64,000 nt of DNA from an uncultured Bacteroides sp. (GTDB lineage: Bacteria > Bacteroidota > Bacteroidia > Bacteroidales > Bacteroidaceae), in contig UQTJ01000010.1 in NCBI GenBank assembly GCA_900544075.1, positions 1 through 64,000 of the forward strand, read 5' to 3'. The stretch's first letter is position 1; the number at the start of each line of letters is the position of its first letter. The notes under the pieces were generated by a model. It was not told where the DNA came from. It saw nothing but the letters and a program-made list of their open reading frames with translations, and did not search any database. Below are positions 35,437 through 46,100 of the stretch, in pieces. Made by a program: the position numbers and the translations under genes.

Positions 35437-38397
35437 ATGAAAGGCAACATTAAATCTTTTCTGAAAGTATTCTTACTATCGGTGATTTGGGCCGGAAATA
35501 CTTTCGCAGTCCTCGCGCAACAGCCAGGAAATGTAATTATCACAGGTACAGTTTTAGATGAAAACAACGAGCCGCTTATCGGAGCCAGTGTTCTTGCAGT
35601 AGGTACTACTATAGGTACTATTACTGACTTCGACGGTAAGTTTACTCTTGAAATTCCTAAGGGAAGCAATATCCAGTTTTCTTATATAGGATATAATACT
35701 CAGGTGTTAGGCTCCGACCAGAAAACTATGAGCATAAAGCTTGTACCGGACACACAGATGCTTAGCGATGTGGTCGTTATCGGATATGGTACTCAAAGAA
35801 AGAGTGACCTTACGGGTTCTGTAACCAACGTTTCAAGCGAAGATTTCAACACAGGTCTGGTAAGCTCTCCCGAACAGCTTATCAACGGCAAGATTTCAGG
35901 TGTACAGATTATGTCAAACAGCGGTTCGCCTACTGCCGGAAGTACAATACGTGTACGTGGAGGTGCTTCACTCAATGCCAGCAACGACCCGCTTATCGTA
36001 CTCGATGGTGTACCTTTGGAGCAGGGAGGTATCAGCGGTAATGACGGAAACTTCCTCAGCCTCATCAATCCTAACGACATCGAGAGCATGACAATCCTTA
36101 AGGATGCCTCATCTACAGCAATCTACGGTTCGCGTGCCTCAAACGGTGTTATCATTATAACAACCAAGAAAGGTGCTTCGGACAAGTTGAAAGTGACATT
36201 CAGTACAACCAACTCAATACAGACACGCACACGCATGGCTGATATGCTTAGCTATGATGAATTTGTGAATGTAGTAAAGACTCAGGGCTCGGCAGCTCAA
36301 CAGGCGTTGTTAGGCTCTGAAAGAACTGACTGGAACGACTATATTTATCATAATGCATTCGGTACTGATAATAATCTTAGTCTGTCCGGCAAGGTTCTTC
36401 CTAACCTTCCTGTACGTGTTTCTGTAGGATATTACAATCAGGACGGTCTGCTCAAGACTGACAATGCAAACAGAGTAACAGGTAGCTTGTCATTGTCGCC
36501 GTCATTCTTTGACGACCATCTGAAATTCAATATCAATGCCAAGGCATCAATGAACAAGAACCAGTTTGCAAACACCAGTGCAATATGGGGAGCCTCTACA
36601 ATGAATCCTACCATACCGGTTTATTCAGGAAATGACGCATTCGGCGGATATACGGAAGGACTTGCAAGCGACGGTAAGCCTGTAACAGGCGGTGTATTAA
36701 ACCCTCTCGGTTTATTGGAACAACGCGATGCACACAGTAAGGTTATACGTTTCATAGGTAACTTCGATGTTGACTATCGTATGCATTTTCTTCCGGAATT
36801 GAAACTCCATGCTACATTAGGTTACGACTATGCACAGGGCGAAGGTTCAGACTATGTAAATCCTGAAGCTGCCCAATATTATACTACTGGCGGTTACTAC
36901 TATCCATACGGACCTCAGAAAAATGAAAACAGACTTCTTACAATCTATGCCAACTATAACAAGATGGTAGAGTCGCTGAACAGCAGTTTCGACGCTACAA
37001 TAGGTTACGACTATCAGTACTGGAAATCTGTAAATCCGGCTTCGGCAAGCATGAATGCGGCAGGCGAAATACAGACTTCGTATAAGGCTACAGACGAAAG
37101 ACACGTTCTTCTGTCATACTATGGACGTTTGAATTATTCATTCGGTTCAAAATATATGCTCACAGCTACCGTACGCCGTGATGCCACTTCACGTTTTGCA
37201 AAAGAACAGAGATGGGGTACATTCCCTTCTGTAGCCTTAGGATGGAGAATTTCTGAAGAAGAATTCATGAAAAACCAAAATATACTAAGTACATTGAAAC
37301 TACGTGCCAGCTACGGTGTTACAGGACAGCAGGACGGTATAGGCAATTACAATTATCTGCCTATATATACGCAGAGCCAGGATGGTGCTCAAGCTATCAT
37401 GGGTAATGAATACATTTATACTTATCGCCCCGAAGCATATGTTTCAGACCTGAAATGGGAAACTACAACTTCATGGAACTATGGTTTCGATTTCGGATTC
37501 CTTGAAGACCGTATCACAGGTAGTTTCGACTATTATACACGTCAGACAAAAGACCTTATCGCCACTGTTCCAGCAGCAGCTGGTTCTACATTCGACAAGA
37601 CTATCACTACAAACGTAGGTAATGTAGACAGCCAGGGTATAGAATTCTCACTGAATGCCACTCCTATAAAGACAAAGGACTTCAGCTGGGATATCAGTTT
37701 CAACATGACATGGCAGAAAATGAAGGTTAAGAATCTTTCTATCGTCGAAGGAGGGGAAGTGACAAACACACCTGTAGGTCCTTCAATAGACGGATATCAG
37801 TTCCAGACACTTACTGAAGGATATGAACCTTACATGTTCTACGTTTACAAACAGCTTTACGATGAAAAGACCGGAAAGCCTATCGAAGGTGCATATGCCG
37901 ACCTTAACAAGGACGGTGTGATAAACTCAGACGACTTATACCGTTATCACTCTCCGGCACCAGACTATATCATGGGACTGAGCACATCGCTCAACTGGAA
38001 AAACTGGAACCTCGGAATGAGTTTCAGAGCAAACATAGGCAACTATGTATATAACGGAATGGCAATGAACACCGGAGCTATGGAAACAATGAGCTACAAT
38101 GCAGCACAGCTCAACAATCTGTCGGCAAGTTATCTTGAAACAGGTTTCCAGACACGCCAGCACTTGTCAGACTATTATGTAGAGAATGCATCGTTCCTGA
38201 AAATGGATAACCTTACTTTGGGGTATAATTTCGGAAAGATATTCAATACCTGCAATCTGAATGTCAGCGCAATGGTACAGAACGTATTCTGCATAACAAA
38301 ATACAGCGGAGTGGATCCGGAAGTACCGAACGGAATGGACAATACGTTCTATCCTCGTCCAAGAACATTCTCTTTAAACATTGGTCTTAATTTCTAA
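35437..38397 (+). CDS. SusC/RagA-family TonB-dependent transporter (galactan locus)
   Basis: A 986-residue SusC homologue. The start at 35437 (MKGNIKSFLKVF) gives a proper signal peptide ending near FAVLAQ; the frame is open 27 codons further upstream without a signal. A carboxypeptidase-regulatory-like domain (ITGTVLDENNEPLIGASVLA, about residues 30-110) leads to the TonB-box region (LSDVVVIGYGTQRKSDLTGS), plug (IRVRGGASLNASNDPLIVLD; MTILKDASSTAIYGSRASNG) and barrel ending FSLNIGLNF. There is no STN domain, as expected for a locus run by an HTCS rather than by ECF/FecR. It is the first gene of the operon with SusD, the SusE/F-like protein and GH53. Likely cargo: beta-1,4-galacto-oligosaccharides from pectin side chains (inference from neighbours). 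Confidence 0.95.
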   Translation: MKGNIKSFLKVFLLSVIWAGNTFAVLAQQPGNVIITGTVLDENNEPLIGASVLAVGTTIGTITDFDGKFTLEIPKGSNIQFSYIGYNTQVLGSDQKTMSIKLVPDTQMLSDVVVIGYGTQRKSDLTGSVTNVSSEDFNTGLVSSPEQLINGKISGVQIMSNSGSPTAGSTIRVRGGASLNASNDPLIVLDGVPLEQGGISGNDGNFLSLINPNDIESMTILKDASSTAIYGSRASNGVIIITTKKGASDKLKVTFSTTNSIQTRTRMADMLSYDEFVNVVKTQGSAAQQALLGSERTDWNDYIYHNAFGTDNNLSLSGKVLPNLPVRVSVGYYNQDGLLKTDNANRVTGSLSLSPSFFDDHLKFNINAKASMNKNQFANTSAIWGASTMNPTIPVYSGNDAFGGYTEGLASDGKPVTGGVLNPLGLLEQRDAHSKVIRFIGNFDVDYRMHFLPELKLHATLGYDYAQGEGSDYVNPEAAQYYTTGGYYYPYGPQKNENRLLTIYANYNKMVESLNSSFDATIGYDYQYWKSVNPASASMNAAGEIQTSYKATDERHVLLSYYGRLNYSFGSKYMLTATVRRDATSRFAKEQRWGTFPSVALGWRISEEEFMKNQNILSTLKLRASYGVTGQQDGIGNYNYLPIYTQSQDGAQAIMGNEYIYTYRPEAYVSDLKWETTTSWNYGFDFGFLEDRITGSFDYYTRQTKDLIATVPAAAGSTFDKTITTNVGNVDSQGIEFSLNATPIKTKDFSWDISFNMTWQKMKVKNLSIVEGGEVTNTPVGPSIDGYQFQTLTEGYEPYMFYVYKQLYDEKTGKPIEGAYADLNKDGVINSDDLYRYHSPAPDYIMGLSTSLNWKNWNLGMSFRANIGNYVYNGMAMNTGAMETMSYNAAQLNNLSASYLETGFQTRQHLSDYYVENASFLKMDNLTLGYNFGKIFNTCNLNVSAMVQNVFCITKYSGVDPEVPNGMDNTFYPRPRTFSLNIGLNF

Positions 38398-38415
38398 TTA
38401 TAAAAATACAGAATC

Positions 38416-39993
38416 ATGAAAAAATATATCTATATATTGTCAATGTGTACTGCCGCAATGTTTGCTACATCGTGTGTAGGCGACCTTGACCAGTATCCGC
38501 ATGAAGAAATTACTTCGGAAAGTGTATATACCAGCCTGCAGAACTATAAAAGCGTACTTGGTAAGATATATACATCAATGGTAACAACAGGACAAGGAAA
38601 AGACGGTAACCTTGACCTTTCAAGCAATTACGGACATGATTATATACGTTGCTATTTCAATCTTCAGGAAGTAGGAACAGATGAAGTGGCATATACATGG
38701 CTCAGTGGTGATAATCTGGCCGATATAAGCAACCTTTCATGGGATGCCAACAATCCTTGGGTAGCCGACATGTATTATCGTATATACTATAACATTGCTC
38801 TCTGCAACGAGTTTCTGCGTAATGCGACAGACGAAAAGATAAGCGGTTTCACAGAAAGCGAACGCAACGAAATAGTACATTATCGTGCAGAAGCTCGTTT
38901 CATGCGTGCCCTTTTCTACTATCATGCAATGGACTTGTTCAGAAACATTCCTTTCGTAACAGAAAACGACCCTGTGGGAAGCTATATTCCTCCACGCTAT
39001 ATGGCAAAGGATATGTTCGGATATATCGAATCTGAACTTAAAGCGATAGAAAATGACCTTCTGAGCAAAGACGAATGCCCTTACGGACGTGCTTCAAAAG
39101 GTGCTGCATATACACTGCTTGCGAAGCTATATCTAAATGCTCAAACTTATATTGGAGAAACAAGATACGACGAATGTGTAGCTGCATGCCAAAGCGCAAT
39201 AGGACAGGGATATTCACTCGAATCTGACTACAAAAAACTTTTCAATGCAGACAATCATCTGCGTACAAACGAAATAATTTTTACTCTTCCTGTTGATGCA
39301 AATACCACCATTTCTTGGGGTTCATCAACATATATGGTATGCGGGGCTATAAGCCAAACATCAGCTACACAGAATCCTGCTGATTACGGAGTGACTAAAG
39401 GATGGGGGTCAATGAGAATATGTCAGGCTGTTTCAGGCCTATTTGAAGACGGTGACAGCAGAGGATGTTTCTACACAGACGGACAGACACAAGAAGTAAC
39501 CTCTCTGGAAGTTGCTTCAACCGGATGGCTTGTTGAAAAATGGACAAATCTGAACGACAATGGAGAAGCAGCCTCAAATACAGATATAGGAGGGGTAAAT
39601 ACAGATTATCCATTATTCAGATTAGCAGATGTGTATCTGATGTATGCTGAAGCAACTGCACGTGGGGGAAATGGGAATATAGCTACTGCAGTGGGATATG
39701 TAAACGAATTGAGAGGACGTGCTTTCGGCAATAACAGTCAGGACGTAACAGAAACAGACCTTAAAGAAAATAATTTCCAGTTCTTCCTTGATGAACGTGC
39801 CCGTGAGCTTTACTGGGAATGCACCAGACGTACAGACCTTATACGTTTCAACCTCTTTACTACTGCCGACTATTTGTGGGAGTTCAAGGGTGGTGTAAGT
39901 GATGGAACATCTGTCGAAAGTAAATACAATTACTATCCTATTCCATCGGCAGAACTTACAGCCAATCCAAATCTGAAGAATGAAGAGTATTAA
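38416..39993 (+). CDS. SusD/RagB-family lipoprotein (galactan locus)
   Basis: A 525-residue SusD homologue with lipoprotein signal MKKYIYILSMCTAAMFATSC (Cys20). Typical blocks are DLDQYPHEEITSESVYTS after the cysteine, HYRAEARFMRALFYYHAMDL in the TPR region, FRLADVYLMYAEATARGGNG, and the C-terminal FFLDERARELYWECTRRTDL and YYPIPSAELTANPNLK. It starts 18 bases after the SusC stop. It should act as the lid of that transporter and help bind galactan or its fragments. Confidence 0.95.
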   Translation: MKKYIYILSMCTAAMFATSCVGDLDQYPHEEITSESVYTSLQNYKSVLGKIYTSMVTTGQGKDGNLDLSSNYGHDYIRCYFNLQEVGTDEVAYTWLSGDNLADISNLSWDANNPWVADMYYRIYYNIALCNEFLRNATDEKISGFTESERNEIVHYRAEARFMRALFYYHAMDLFRNIPFVTENDPVGSYIPPRYMAKDMFGYIESELKAIENDLLSKDECPYGRASKGAAYTLLAKLYLNAQTYIGETRYDECVAACQSAIGQGYSLESDYKKLFNADNHLRTNEIIFTLPVDANTTISWGSSTYMVCGAISQTSATQNPADYGVTKGWGSMRICQAVSGLFEDGDSRGCFYTDGQTQEVTSLEVASTGWLVEKWTNLNDNGEAASNTDIGGVNTDYPLFRLADVYLMYAEATARGGNGNIATAVGYVNELRGRAFGNNSQDVTETDLKENNFQFFLDERARELYWECTRRTDLIRFNLFTTADYLWEFKGGVSDGTSVESKYNYYPIPSAELTANPNLKNEEY

Positions 39994-40005
39994 CCTTAAA
40001 CAGTA

Positions 40006-41757
40006 ATGGATAAAATGAAAACTTTAAATAAAATATTACTAACCCTCGCATCAATCCTTGCATTAATATCTTGCGAGAAGGACGGAGAGAAAATTTATCT
40101 CCAGAGTTTAGGCTCAGATGAACTTATTGCCACCACAGATAAAGTGGTTTTATCTGTTGAAACATCACAGAAAGTAGTTCTCTCATTTGCTTGGAAAGGA
40201 CAGGACGTACAGATAAGCGATACAACAGTAGGTACTGCTGCCAAAGCTAAAAACTATATGGAGATTTCATTGTCAGAAGATTTCTCCGGACAAATATATA
40301 AGGATGAAACAACATCAAACTCTATCGCCTACAAGGGCGGTGAACTCAATTCAATAGTAAACGGCCTTGGAGCAAAAGTTGGTGAAGTTAATAATGTATT
40401 CTTCCGTCTCGGTAGCGCAACAGGCGAGAATATTCCTTATGCTTACAGTAATGTGGTGAAAGTTGCTGTTACTCCGTATGTTCTGGATATGAGAATTGGT
40501 AAGATAATACAATCAAGCAGCAATAATACCGATCTTACAGATACTGGTTATTTCTTATATTCACAGGAAGATAACGGTATATATAGTGGTTTTATGTTCA
40601 CTGAATGGAACTGGTACAATTACTTCCTGAAGGAAGCTGATGAAACGACATGGGGCACAGACAATAATGTAGCATTTACTATCAATAGTAATACAGGAAA
40701 GAACATGTGGTTCCCGGAACATAAAGGATGCTATTATGTAAATGTAAACACTGTTGAAAAGAGATGGGAGGCATTATATATATCTTCTTTGAATGTTAAT
40801 GGCTTAACCGATTCTCCTATTGAGTTTACATTGGATAATGATAATAAATTATGGATTGCCAATTTTGAAGCGAGCGAGGCAGGAGAAAAGACAATAACCA
40901 TAACAGGTTCAGGACAGCAATATAATGTAGAAACAGGAACTTCAAGTAGCATTGAGACTAATGTTAATTTCGCTACTGATGAAAACAATAATCTTGTACT
41001 TGCTGAAAATGCAGGAAATATTTCTGTAACAATTCCTCAGGCTGGTGAATGTACAATAAAATTGGATTTAATAAATCCGAACAACAGAAAAGTATATATA
41101 GAGGCTGGAGGAACGGATATTCCAGAAGAGCCAGAAGAAATTCCACAAATATATTTACCAGGATTAAATCAAAATCAAGGTGAAGGATGGAACTGGAATA
41201 GTATCCTAACATTGATGTATCCAGAAAGTGACATGAAATATTCTGGAGTGTTACAAGTAAATGCAACAGACGGGCATTATGATATTTATACAAATTCAGA
41301 TTGGAATGCAGACAAATACATATTAGATGAGAATGACAATACATCAACAGCTTTTGAAGGTAATTTAGTTAAAGGTGGAAGCAAACATATACCAGCACCA
41401 ACAAATGGTTTATATCTGTTTGATATTGATTTGAAGAATCGTACATATAAACTAACAACTATTGATAAATTATACATATACCTTGGAGAAAATAATGGTT
41501 CTTTACATGAGATGTCGCCAACTGGTACAATTGGTGAGTTTTCGATTACAGAGACAATACCTACAGGAGATAATTGGGGTATAAAATTCTATTTATTTGA
41601 AAATTGGACAGGATGTTTTGGTAATGGTGGTAATGGAATACTATACTATGCTGGAAACAATGATACGACAGGGATTGAAGTACAAGCAGGTAGTAAATAC
41701 ACAATTACAGCCAATATTATAAATAAGACATATAGCATTGAACCTATAAATGAATAA
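40006..41757 (+). CDS. SusE/SusF-like surface glycan-binding lipoprotein
   Basis: A 583-residue lipoprotein (ATG at 40006 or three codons later at 40015; signal ending LALISC, Cys23). The N-terminal module (about residues 25-150) is SusE-like (ELIATTDKVVLSVETSQKVV; YSNVVKVAVTPYVLD). Further modules resemble SusF/DUF5116-type binding domains, with paired aromatic strands (MFTEWNWYNYFLKEAD; GEGWNWNSILTLMYPESDMK; NWGIKFYLFENWTGCFG). The position after SusD is that of the surface glycan-binding protein in the galactan locus. From about 41,050 on, codons become visibly richer in A and T than in the first half, which hints at domain exchange. No catalytic motif was recognised; galactan binding is inferred from context. 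Confidence 0.83.
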   Translation: MDKMKTLNKILLTLASILALISCEKDGEKIYLQSLGSDELIATTDKVVLSVETSQKVVLSFAWKGQDVQISDTTVGTAAKAKNYMEISLSEDFSGQIYKDETTSNSIAYKGGELNSIVNGLGAKVGEVNNVFFRLGSATGENIPYAYSNVVKVAVTPYVLDMRIGKIIQSSSNNTDLTDTGYFLYSQEDNGIYSGFMFTEWNWYNYFLKEADETTWGTDNNVAFTINSNTGKNMWFPEHKGCYYVNVNTVEKRWEALYISSLNVNGLTDSPIEFTLDNDNKLWIANFEASEAGEKTITITGSGQQYNVETGTSSSIETNVNFATDENNNLVLAENAGNISVTIPQAGECTIKLDLINPNNRKVYIEAGGTDIPEEPEEIPQIYLPGLNQNQGEGWNWNSILTLMYPESDMKYSGVLQVNATDGHYDIYTNSDWNADKYILDENDNTSTAFEGNLVKGGSKHIPAPTNGLYLFDIDLKNRTYKLTTIDKLYIYLGENNGSLHEMSPTGTIGEFSITETIPTGDNWGIKFYLFENWTGCFGNGGNGILYYAGNNDTTGIEVQAGSKYTITANIINKTYSIEPINE

Positions 41758-41761
41758 CGTT

Positions 41762-42874
41762 ATGAAAAAACTAAAATACATATTCATGGCATTGGCAATA
41801 GCTTGCGGAGCCATGACAACATCATGTAATAATGATGAAAAACCTACATTCCCTGAAACAGAAGGAACAGATGATCCTACAGGAGGCTATGATATGACAG
41901 GTTTCGCAAGAGGGGCAGACGTAAGCTGGCTGACAGAAATGGAAGCTTCAGGCAGAAAATTCTACGACTCAAAAGGTAGAGAACGTGAATGTATGGAACT
42001 GCTCCGCGAACTCGGAATGAACGCAATAAGACTGCGTGTATGGGTTGACCCTGAAAATGGTTGGTGTTCAAAAGAAGATGTTATAGCAAAAGCATGGAGA
42101 GCACATAACCTTGGTTACAGACTTATGATTGATTTCCACTATAGCGATGAATGGGCTGATCCAGGAAAACAAAAGAAACCTATAGCATGGCAGAACTATA
42201 GCTTTGATGAACTAAAAAACGCAGTATCGGAACATACAAAAGATGTACTCTCGGCACTTAAGAATCTTAACATTGATGTAGAGTGGGTACAGGTAGGAAA
42301 CGAAACACGTTATGGAATGCTTGGGGATGATGGTAATACTTCAAGTGGGAATACAGCAAACTTTGCACAGTTAGTACAAAGCGGATATGAAGCAGTCAAA
42401 GCGGTATATCCTGATGCGCAGGTAATAATCCATCTCGACAAGGGTAATATTTTGAGATACTACACTGATATGTTTGACGGTCTTGAAAGCAATGGCGCAA
42501 AATGGGATATCATTGGAATGTCACTCTATCCTGGCAAGGAGCCCCAAAAGAATGATCCGAACGGTGTATGGCAGCCTATTGACGAAAACGGCAAGACATG
42601 GGAACAGCAGAATGACGACTGCATAGAAAACATGAAGACACTCATTGCAAGGTACAACACCAAAGTAATGATGTGCGAAATCGGTATTCCATGGAATTAT
42701 GATGAGGCTGAAGCATTTTATACAGACTTCATGACTAAAGCAAAAAAAGTTGAAGGATGTTTGGGAGTTTTCGCATGGGAGCCACAATGCTATGCCGGAT
42801 GGAACGGATATCAGAAAGGTATGTTCAATGACGAAGGTTATCCTATGAACTCACTCAATGCTTTCAAGAGATAA
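41762..42874 (+). CDS. GH53 endo-beta-1,4-galactanase, surface lipoprotein
   Basis: A 370-residue GH53 enzyme that cuts internal beta-1,4-galactosyl bonds of type I arabinogalactan/pectic galactan. The start at 41762 gives a lipoprotein signal ending MTTSC (Cys22); an ATG at 41750 overlaps the previous stop and lies before the signal. Family features: FARGADVSWLTEMEASGRKF at the start of the barrel, NAIRLRVWVDPENGWCSKED, LMIDFHYSDEWADPGKQ, the acid/base Glu181 in WVQVGNETRYGML, and the nucleophile Glu306 in MMCEIGIPW. Length and layout are normal for a single-domain GH53. It should act at the cell surface, making oligosaccharides for SusC/SusD. The GH53 domain in the next gene is a close relative. 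Confidence 0.95.
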   Translation: MKKLKYIFMALAIACGAMTTSCNNDEKPTFPETEGTDDPTGGYDMTGFARGADVSWLTEMEASGRKFYDSKGRERECMELLRELGMNAIRLRVWVDPENGWCSKEDVIAKAWRAHNLGYRLMIDFHYSDEWADPGKQKKPIAWQNYSFDELKNAVSEHTKDVLSALKNLNIDVEWVQVGNETRYGMLGDDGNTSSGNTANFAQLVQSGYEAVKAVYPDAQVIIHLDKGNILRYYTDMFDGLESNGAKWDIIGMSLYPGKEPQKNDPNGVWQPIDENGKTWEQQNDDCIENMKTLIARYNTKVMMCEIGIPWNYDEAEAFYTDFMTKAKKVEGCLGVFAWEPQCYAGWNGYQKGMFNDEGYPMNSLNAFKR

Positions 42875-42905
42875 TGCAATAGGTATCAGATTCAAATACA
42901 AATTT

Positions 42906-42938
42906 AAACAGCGTTTAAACAGTGTTTAAGCGCTGTTT
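42906..42938. repeat. Three tandem 11-mers forming an overall palindrome
   Basis: AAACAGCGTTT, AAACAGTGTTT and AAGCGCTGTTT follow one another without gaps. The outer copies are inverted relative to each other (AAACAGCG/CGCTGTTT), so the unit can fold into a hairpin 32 bases after the GH53 stop. The period is half that of the 22-bp arrays elsewhere in the window. A partial terminator or mRNA-stabilising structure is possible. Confidence 0.7.
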
Positions 42939-43075
42939 AAATCTTCATTACTAACGGAAAAGAAACTTACTCCGTACGCACATATTCTGTAAATACAGAC
43001 TGTATATATATAAAAACAACTTATGTTTTTATAAATACAAATTATATATATAAAAACACAGCTTATATTTATAGA

Positions 43076-43091
43076 AAACGACAAGGCGTTT
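43076..43091. repeat. Single AAACG-n6-CGTTT palindrome
   Basis: AAACGACAAGGCGTTT matches the core of the 22-bp repeat units at 30578-30690 and 56015-56076 (same AAACG/CGTTT arms and six-base spacing). It is 55 bases upstream of the GH2-GH53 start. Confidence 0.5.
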
Positions 43092-43146
43092 ATCACCTAT
43101 TTCTTTTATATCTACACCATATTAAATATAATAAACTTTTTACTTA

Positions 43147-46100
43147 ATGAAACTGACTAAATTAATAACAGCATTACTTTTTCTTGTACCTATATTCTCA
43201 GGCAACGCAAATGCCCAAAGAAACATTCAAACCCTCGAAAAGGGATGGAAATTCTTTAAAGGTGAGGCTTCCGGAGCTGAGAAATCTGACTATAATGACA
43301 GCAAATGGGAAAATGTAACAGTTCCTCATGACTGGGCTATATTCGGTCCGTTCGACAGAAACAATGATTTGCAGAATGTGGCCATCACTCAGAACTTTGA
43401 GACACAGGCTTCTGTAAAGACAGGGCGTACCGGAGGACTGCCATATGTGGGTGTGGGATGGTATAGGACAACATTCAATGTTGACAATGACAAACAGACT
43501 ACACTCGTATTCGATGGAGCAATGAGTGAGGCTCGTGTATATGTCAACGGACAGGAAGCGTGTTTCTGGCCTTTAGGATATAACTCATTCCACTGCGACG
43601 TTACAAGCCTCATTAACAAGGATGGTAAAAACAACATCCTTGCCGTACGCCTTGAAAACAGACCTCAGTCTTCAAGATGGTATCCGGGTGCAGGACTTTA
43701 CAGAAATGTACATGTAATAACTACAGAAAAGATACATGTTCCGGTATGGGGTACACAGATTACTACATCTCACGTAGGAGAGGGCTATGCTTCTGTAAAT
43801 CTTCGTACAGAAATAAAAAATGCTGACAAAAAGAAACTGACAGTAATCACCAGAATATATTCACCGGAAGGCAAGGTAGTTGCCGTTAAGAACAATCAGG
43901 GATTTATAAATCACGGTCAGCCGTTCACTCAGAATTTTATTGTGAACAATCCACTTTTGTGGTCGCCTGAGGAACCGAATCTCTACAAGGCTGTTTCAGA
44001 GATTTATGCAGAAGGAGTTCTGCAGGACACATATTCCACAACATTTGGTATACGAACAATAGAATATATTGCCGACAAAGGTTTCTTCCTTAACGGAAAG
44101 CACCGTAAGTTTCAGGGAGTATGCAATCATCATGACTTAGGTCCGCTTGGAGCTGCCGTAAACGTATCTGCTCTGCGTCATCAGTTGAAGTTGTTGAAAG
44201 ACATGGGATGCGATGCTATCAGAACCGCGCATAATATGCCTGCTCCGGAACTTGTAAAACTGTGTGATGAGATGGGATTTATGATGATGATTGAGCCTTT
44301 TGATGAATGGGATATAGCAAAATGCGACAACGGCTACCACCGTTTTTTCAACGAATGGGCTGAAAAGGATATGGTGAACATGCTTAGACAGTATCGTAAC
44401 AATGCATGTGTCGTGATGTGGAGTATCGGTAATGAAGTGCCTACACAGTGTAGTCCTGAGGGGTATAAAGTAGCAAAATTCCTGCAGGATATTTGCCATA
44501 GGGAGGACCCTACACGCCCTGTTACATGCGGTATGGACCAGGTGAGCTGTGTACTGAACAACGGATTTGCTGCTATGCTTGATATCCCGGGATTCAACTA
44601 TCGTGCACACCGTTACGAAGAAGCTTATGAAAGACTGCCTCAAAACATAGTCTTAGGTTCTGAGACATCTTCAACTGTAAGTTCAAGAGGAGTATATAAG
44701 TTTCCGGCTGAAAGCAAGGCAGACGCCAAGTACGATGACCACCAGTCTTCTTCATACGACCTTGAATACTGTTCATGGTCAAACATTCCTGATATAGATT
44801 TCGCACTTGCAGAAGACCATGAATGGACTATAGGACAATTCGTATGGACCGGATTCGACTATCTTGGCGAACCAAGCCCATATGACACAGATGCATGGCC
44901 TAACCATAGCTCTATGTTCGGTATAATTGACCTTGCATCTATTCCTAAAGACAGATATTATCTCTACAGAAGTGTATGGAACAAGGATGCTGAAACTCTA
45001 CATATACTGCCACACTGGAACTGGGAAGGACATGAAGGAAAGGATGTGCCTGTATTCGTATATACAAACTATCCTTCGGCTGAACTGTTCGTAAACGGGG
45101 TTAGCCAGGGAATAAGGACAAAGAATGACTCTACAGTAGTGAACCGTTATCGTCTGATGTGGCATAATGTGAAATATCAGCCGGGAGAATTGAAAGTCAT
45201 TGCTTACAACAGCGACGGTAGTAAAGCCGCTGAAAAATCCTTACACACAGCAGGAAAGCCTTACCGTATAAAACTTGTTTCAGACTACACAAGTCTTAAA
45301 GCAGATGGCAAAGATTTGGCTTACGTTACTCTTCGTATTGAAGACAAGGACGGTAATCTCTGTCCTACAGACGGACGTCTGGTTAACTTCCGTGTCGATG
45401 GTGCCGGCAAGTACAGAGCCTCAGCCAATGGTGACCCTACATGCCTTGACTTGTTCCACAAACCGGAGATGCATGCATTCAACGGAATGCTGACAGTAAT
45501 ACTACAGGCTGGGGAGAAACCCGGCAAGATTCGTCTTCGCGCGTCAGCCAAAGGATTGAAGACCGGAGAGTTTGAAATACCTGTAACGGAATATTCGGCA
45601 GAAAAAGTAGATTATGAGCCTTTCTATAAGGGTGCAGACATCAGCTGGGTTACAGAAATGGAATCACAGGGTCACAAATTCTACAATAAAAAAGGAGAGG
45701 AAAAGGAATGTACCTCACTGATGAAAGAACTTGGTCTTAATGCTATCCGTCTTCGTGTATGGGTTAACCCTAAAGAAGGTTGGAGCAGCAAGGAAGATAT
45801 GCTTAAGCTGGCACGCCGCGCCAAGGCAAACGGAATGGAACTGATGGTAGATTTCCATTACAGTGACTGGTGGGCAGATCCGGGACAACAGCATAAGCCT
45901 GCGGCATGGAAAAATCTCAGCTTTGAGAAACTGAAAAAAGCAATGGCAGACCATACTAAGGATGTACTGAAAGCCTTAAAAGCAGAAGGTATAACCCCTA
46001 AATGGGTACAGGTAGGCAATGAGATACGTCCGGGTATGCTTTGGGATGAGAATCCGGAAACAAGCGGTGCTTCATATGATATCCGCGAATGTGATGTAAA

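Larger units (their letters stand above)
42875..43146. other. 272-bp intergenic region with stacked short repeats
   Basis: This gap between the GH53 gene and the GH2-GH53 gene holds no open frame of note. It carries three repeat structures: an 11-bp triplet (42906-42938), a roughly 40-bp AT-rich direct repeat (TATATATATAAAAACA at 43003-43018 and 43043-43058, each followed by TTAT a few bases on), and one AAACG-n6-CGTTT palindrome (43076-43091). No TAnnTTTG promoter was found before the GH2-GH53 start, so it may be transcribed from the upstream operon. Confidence 0.6.

Noticed and set aside
43003..43066. Mobile-element ends in the AT-rich repeats before the GH2-GH53 gene
   Set aside because: The copies are direct rather than inverted, no transposase is present, and no target duplication is visible.
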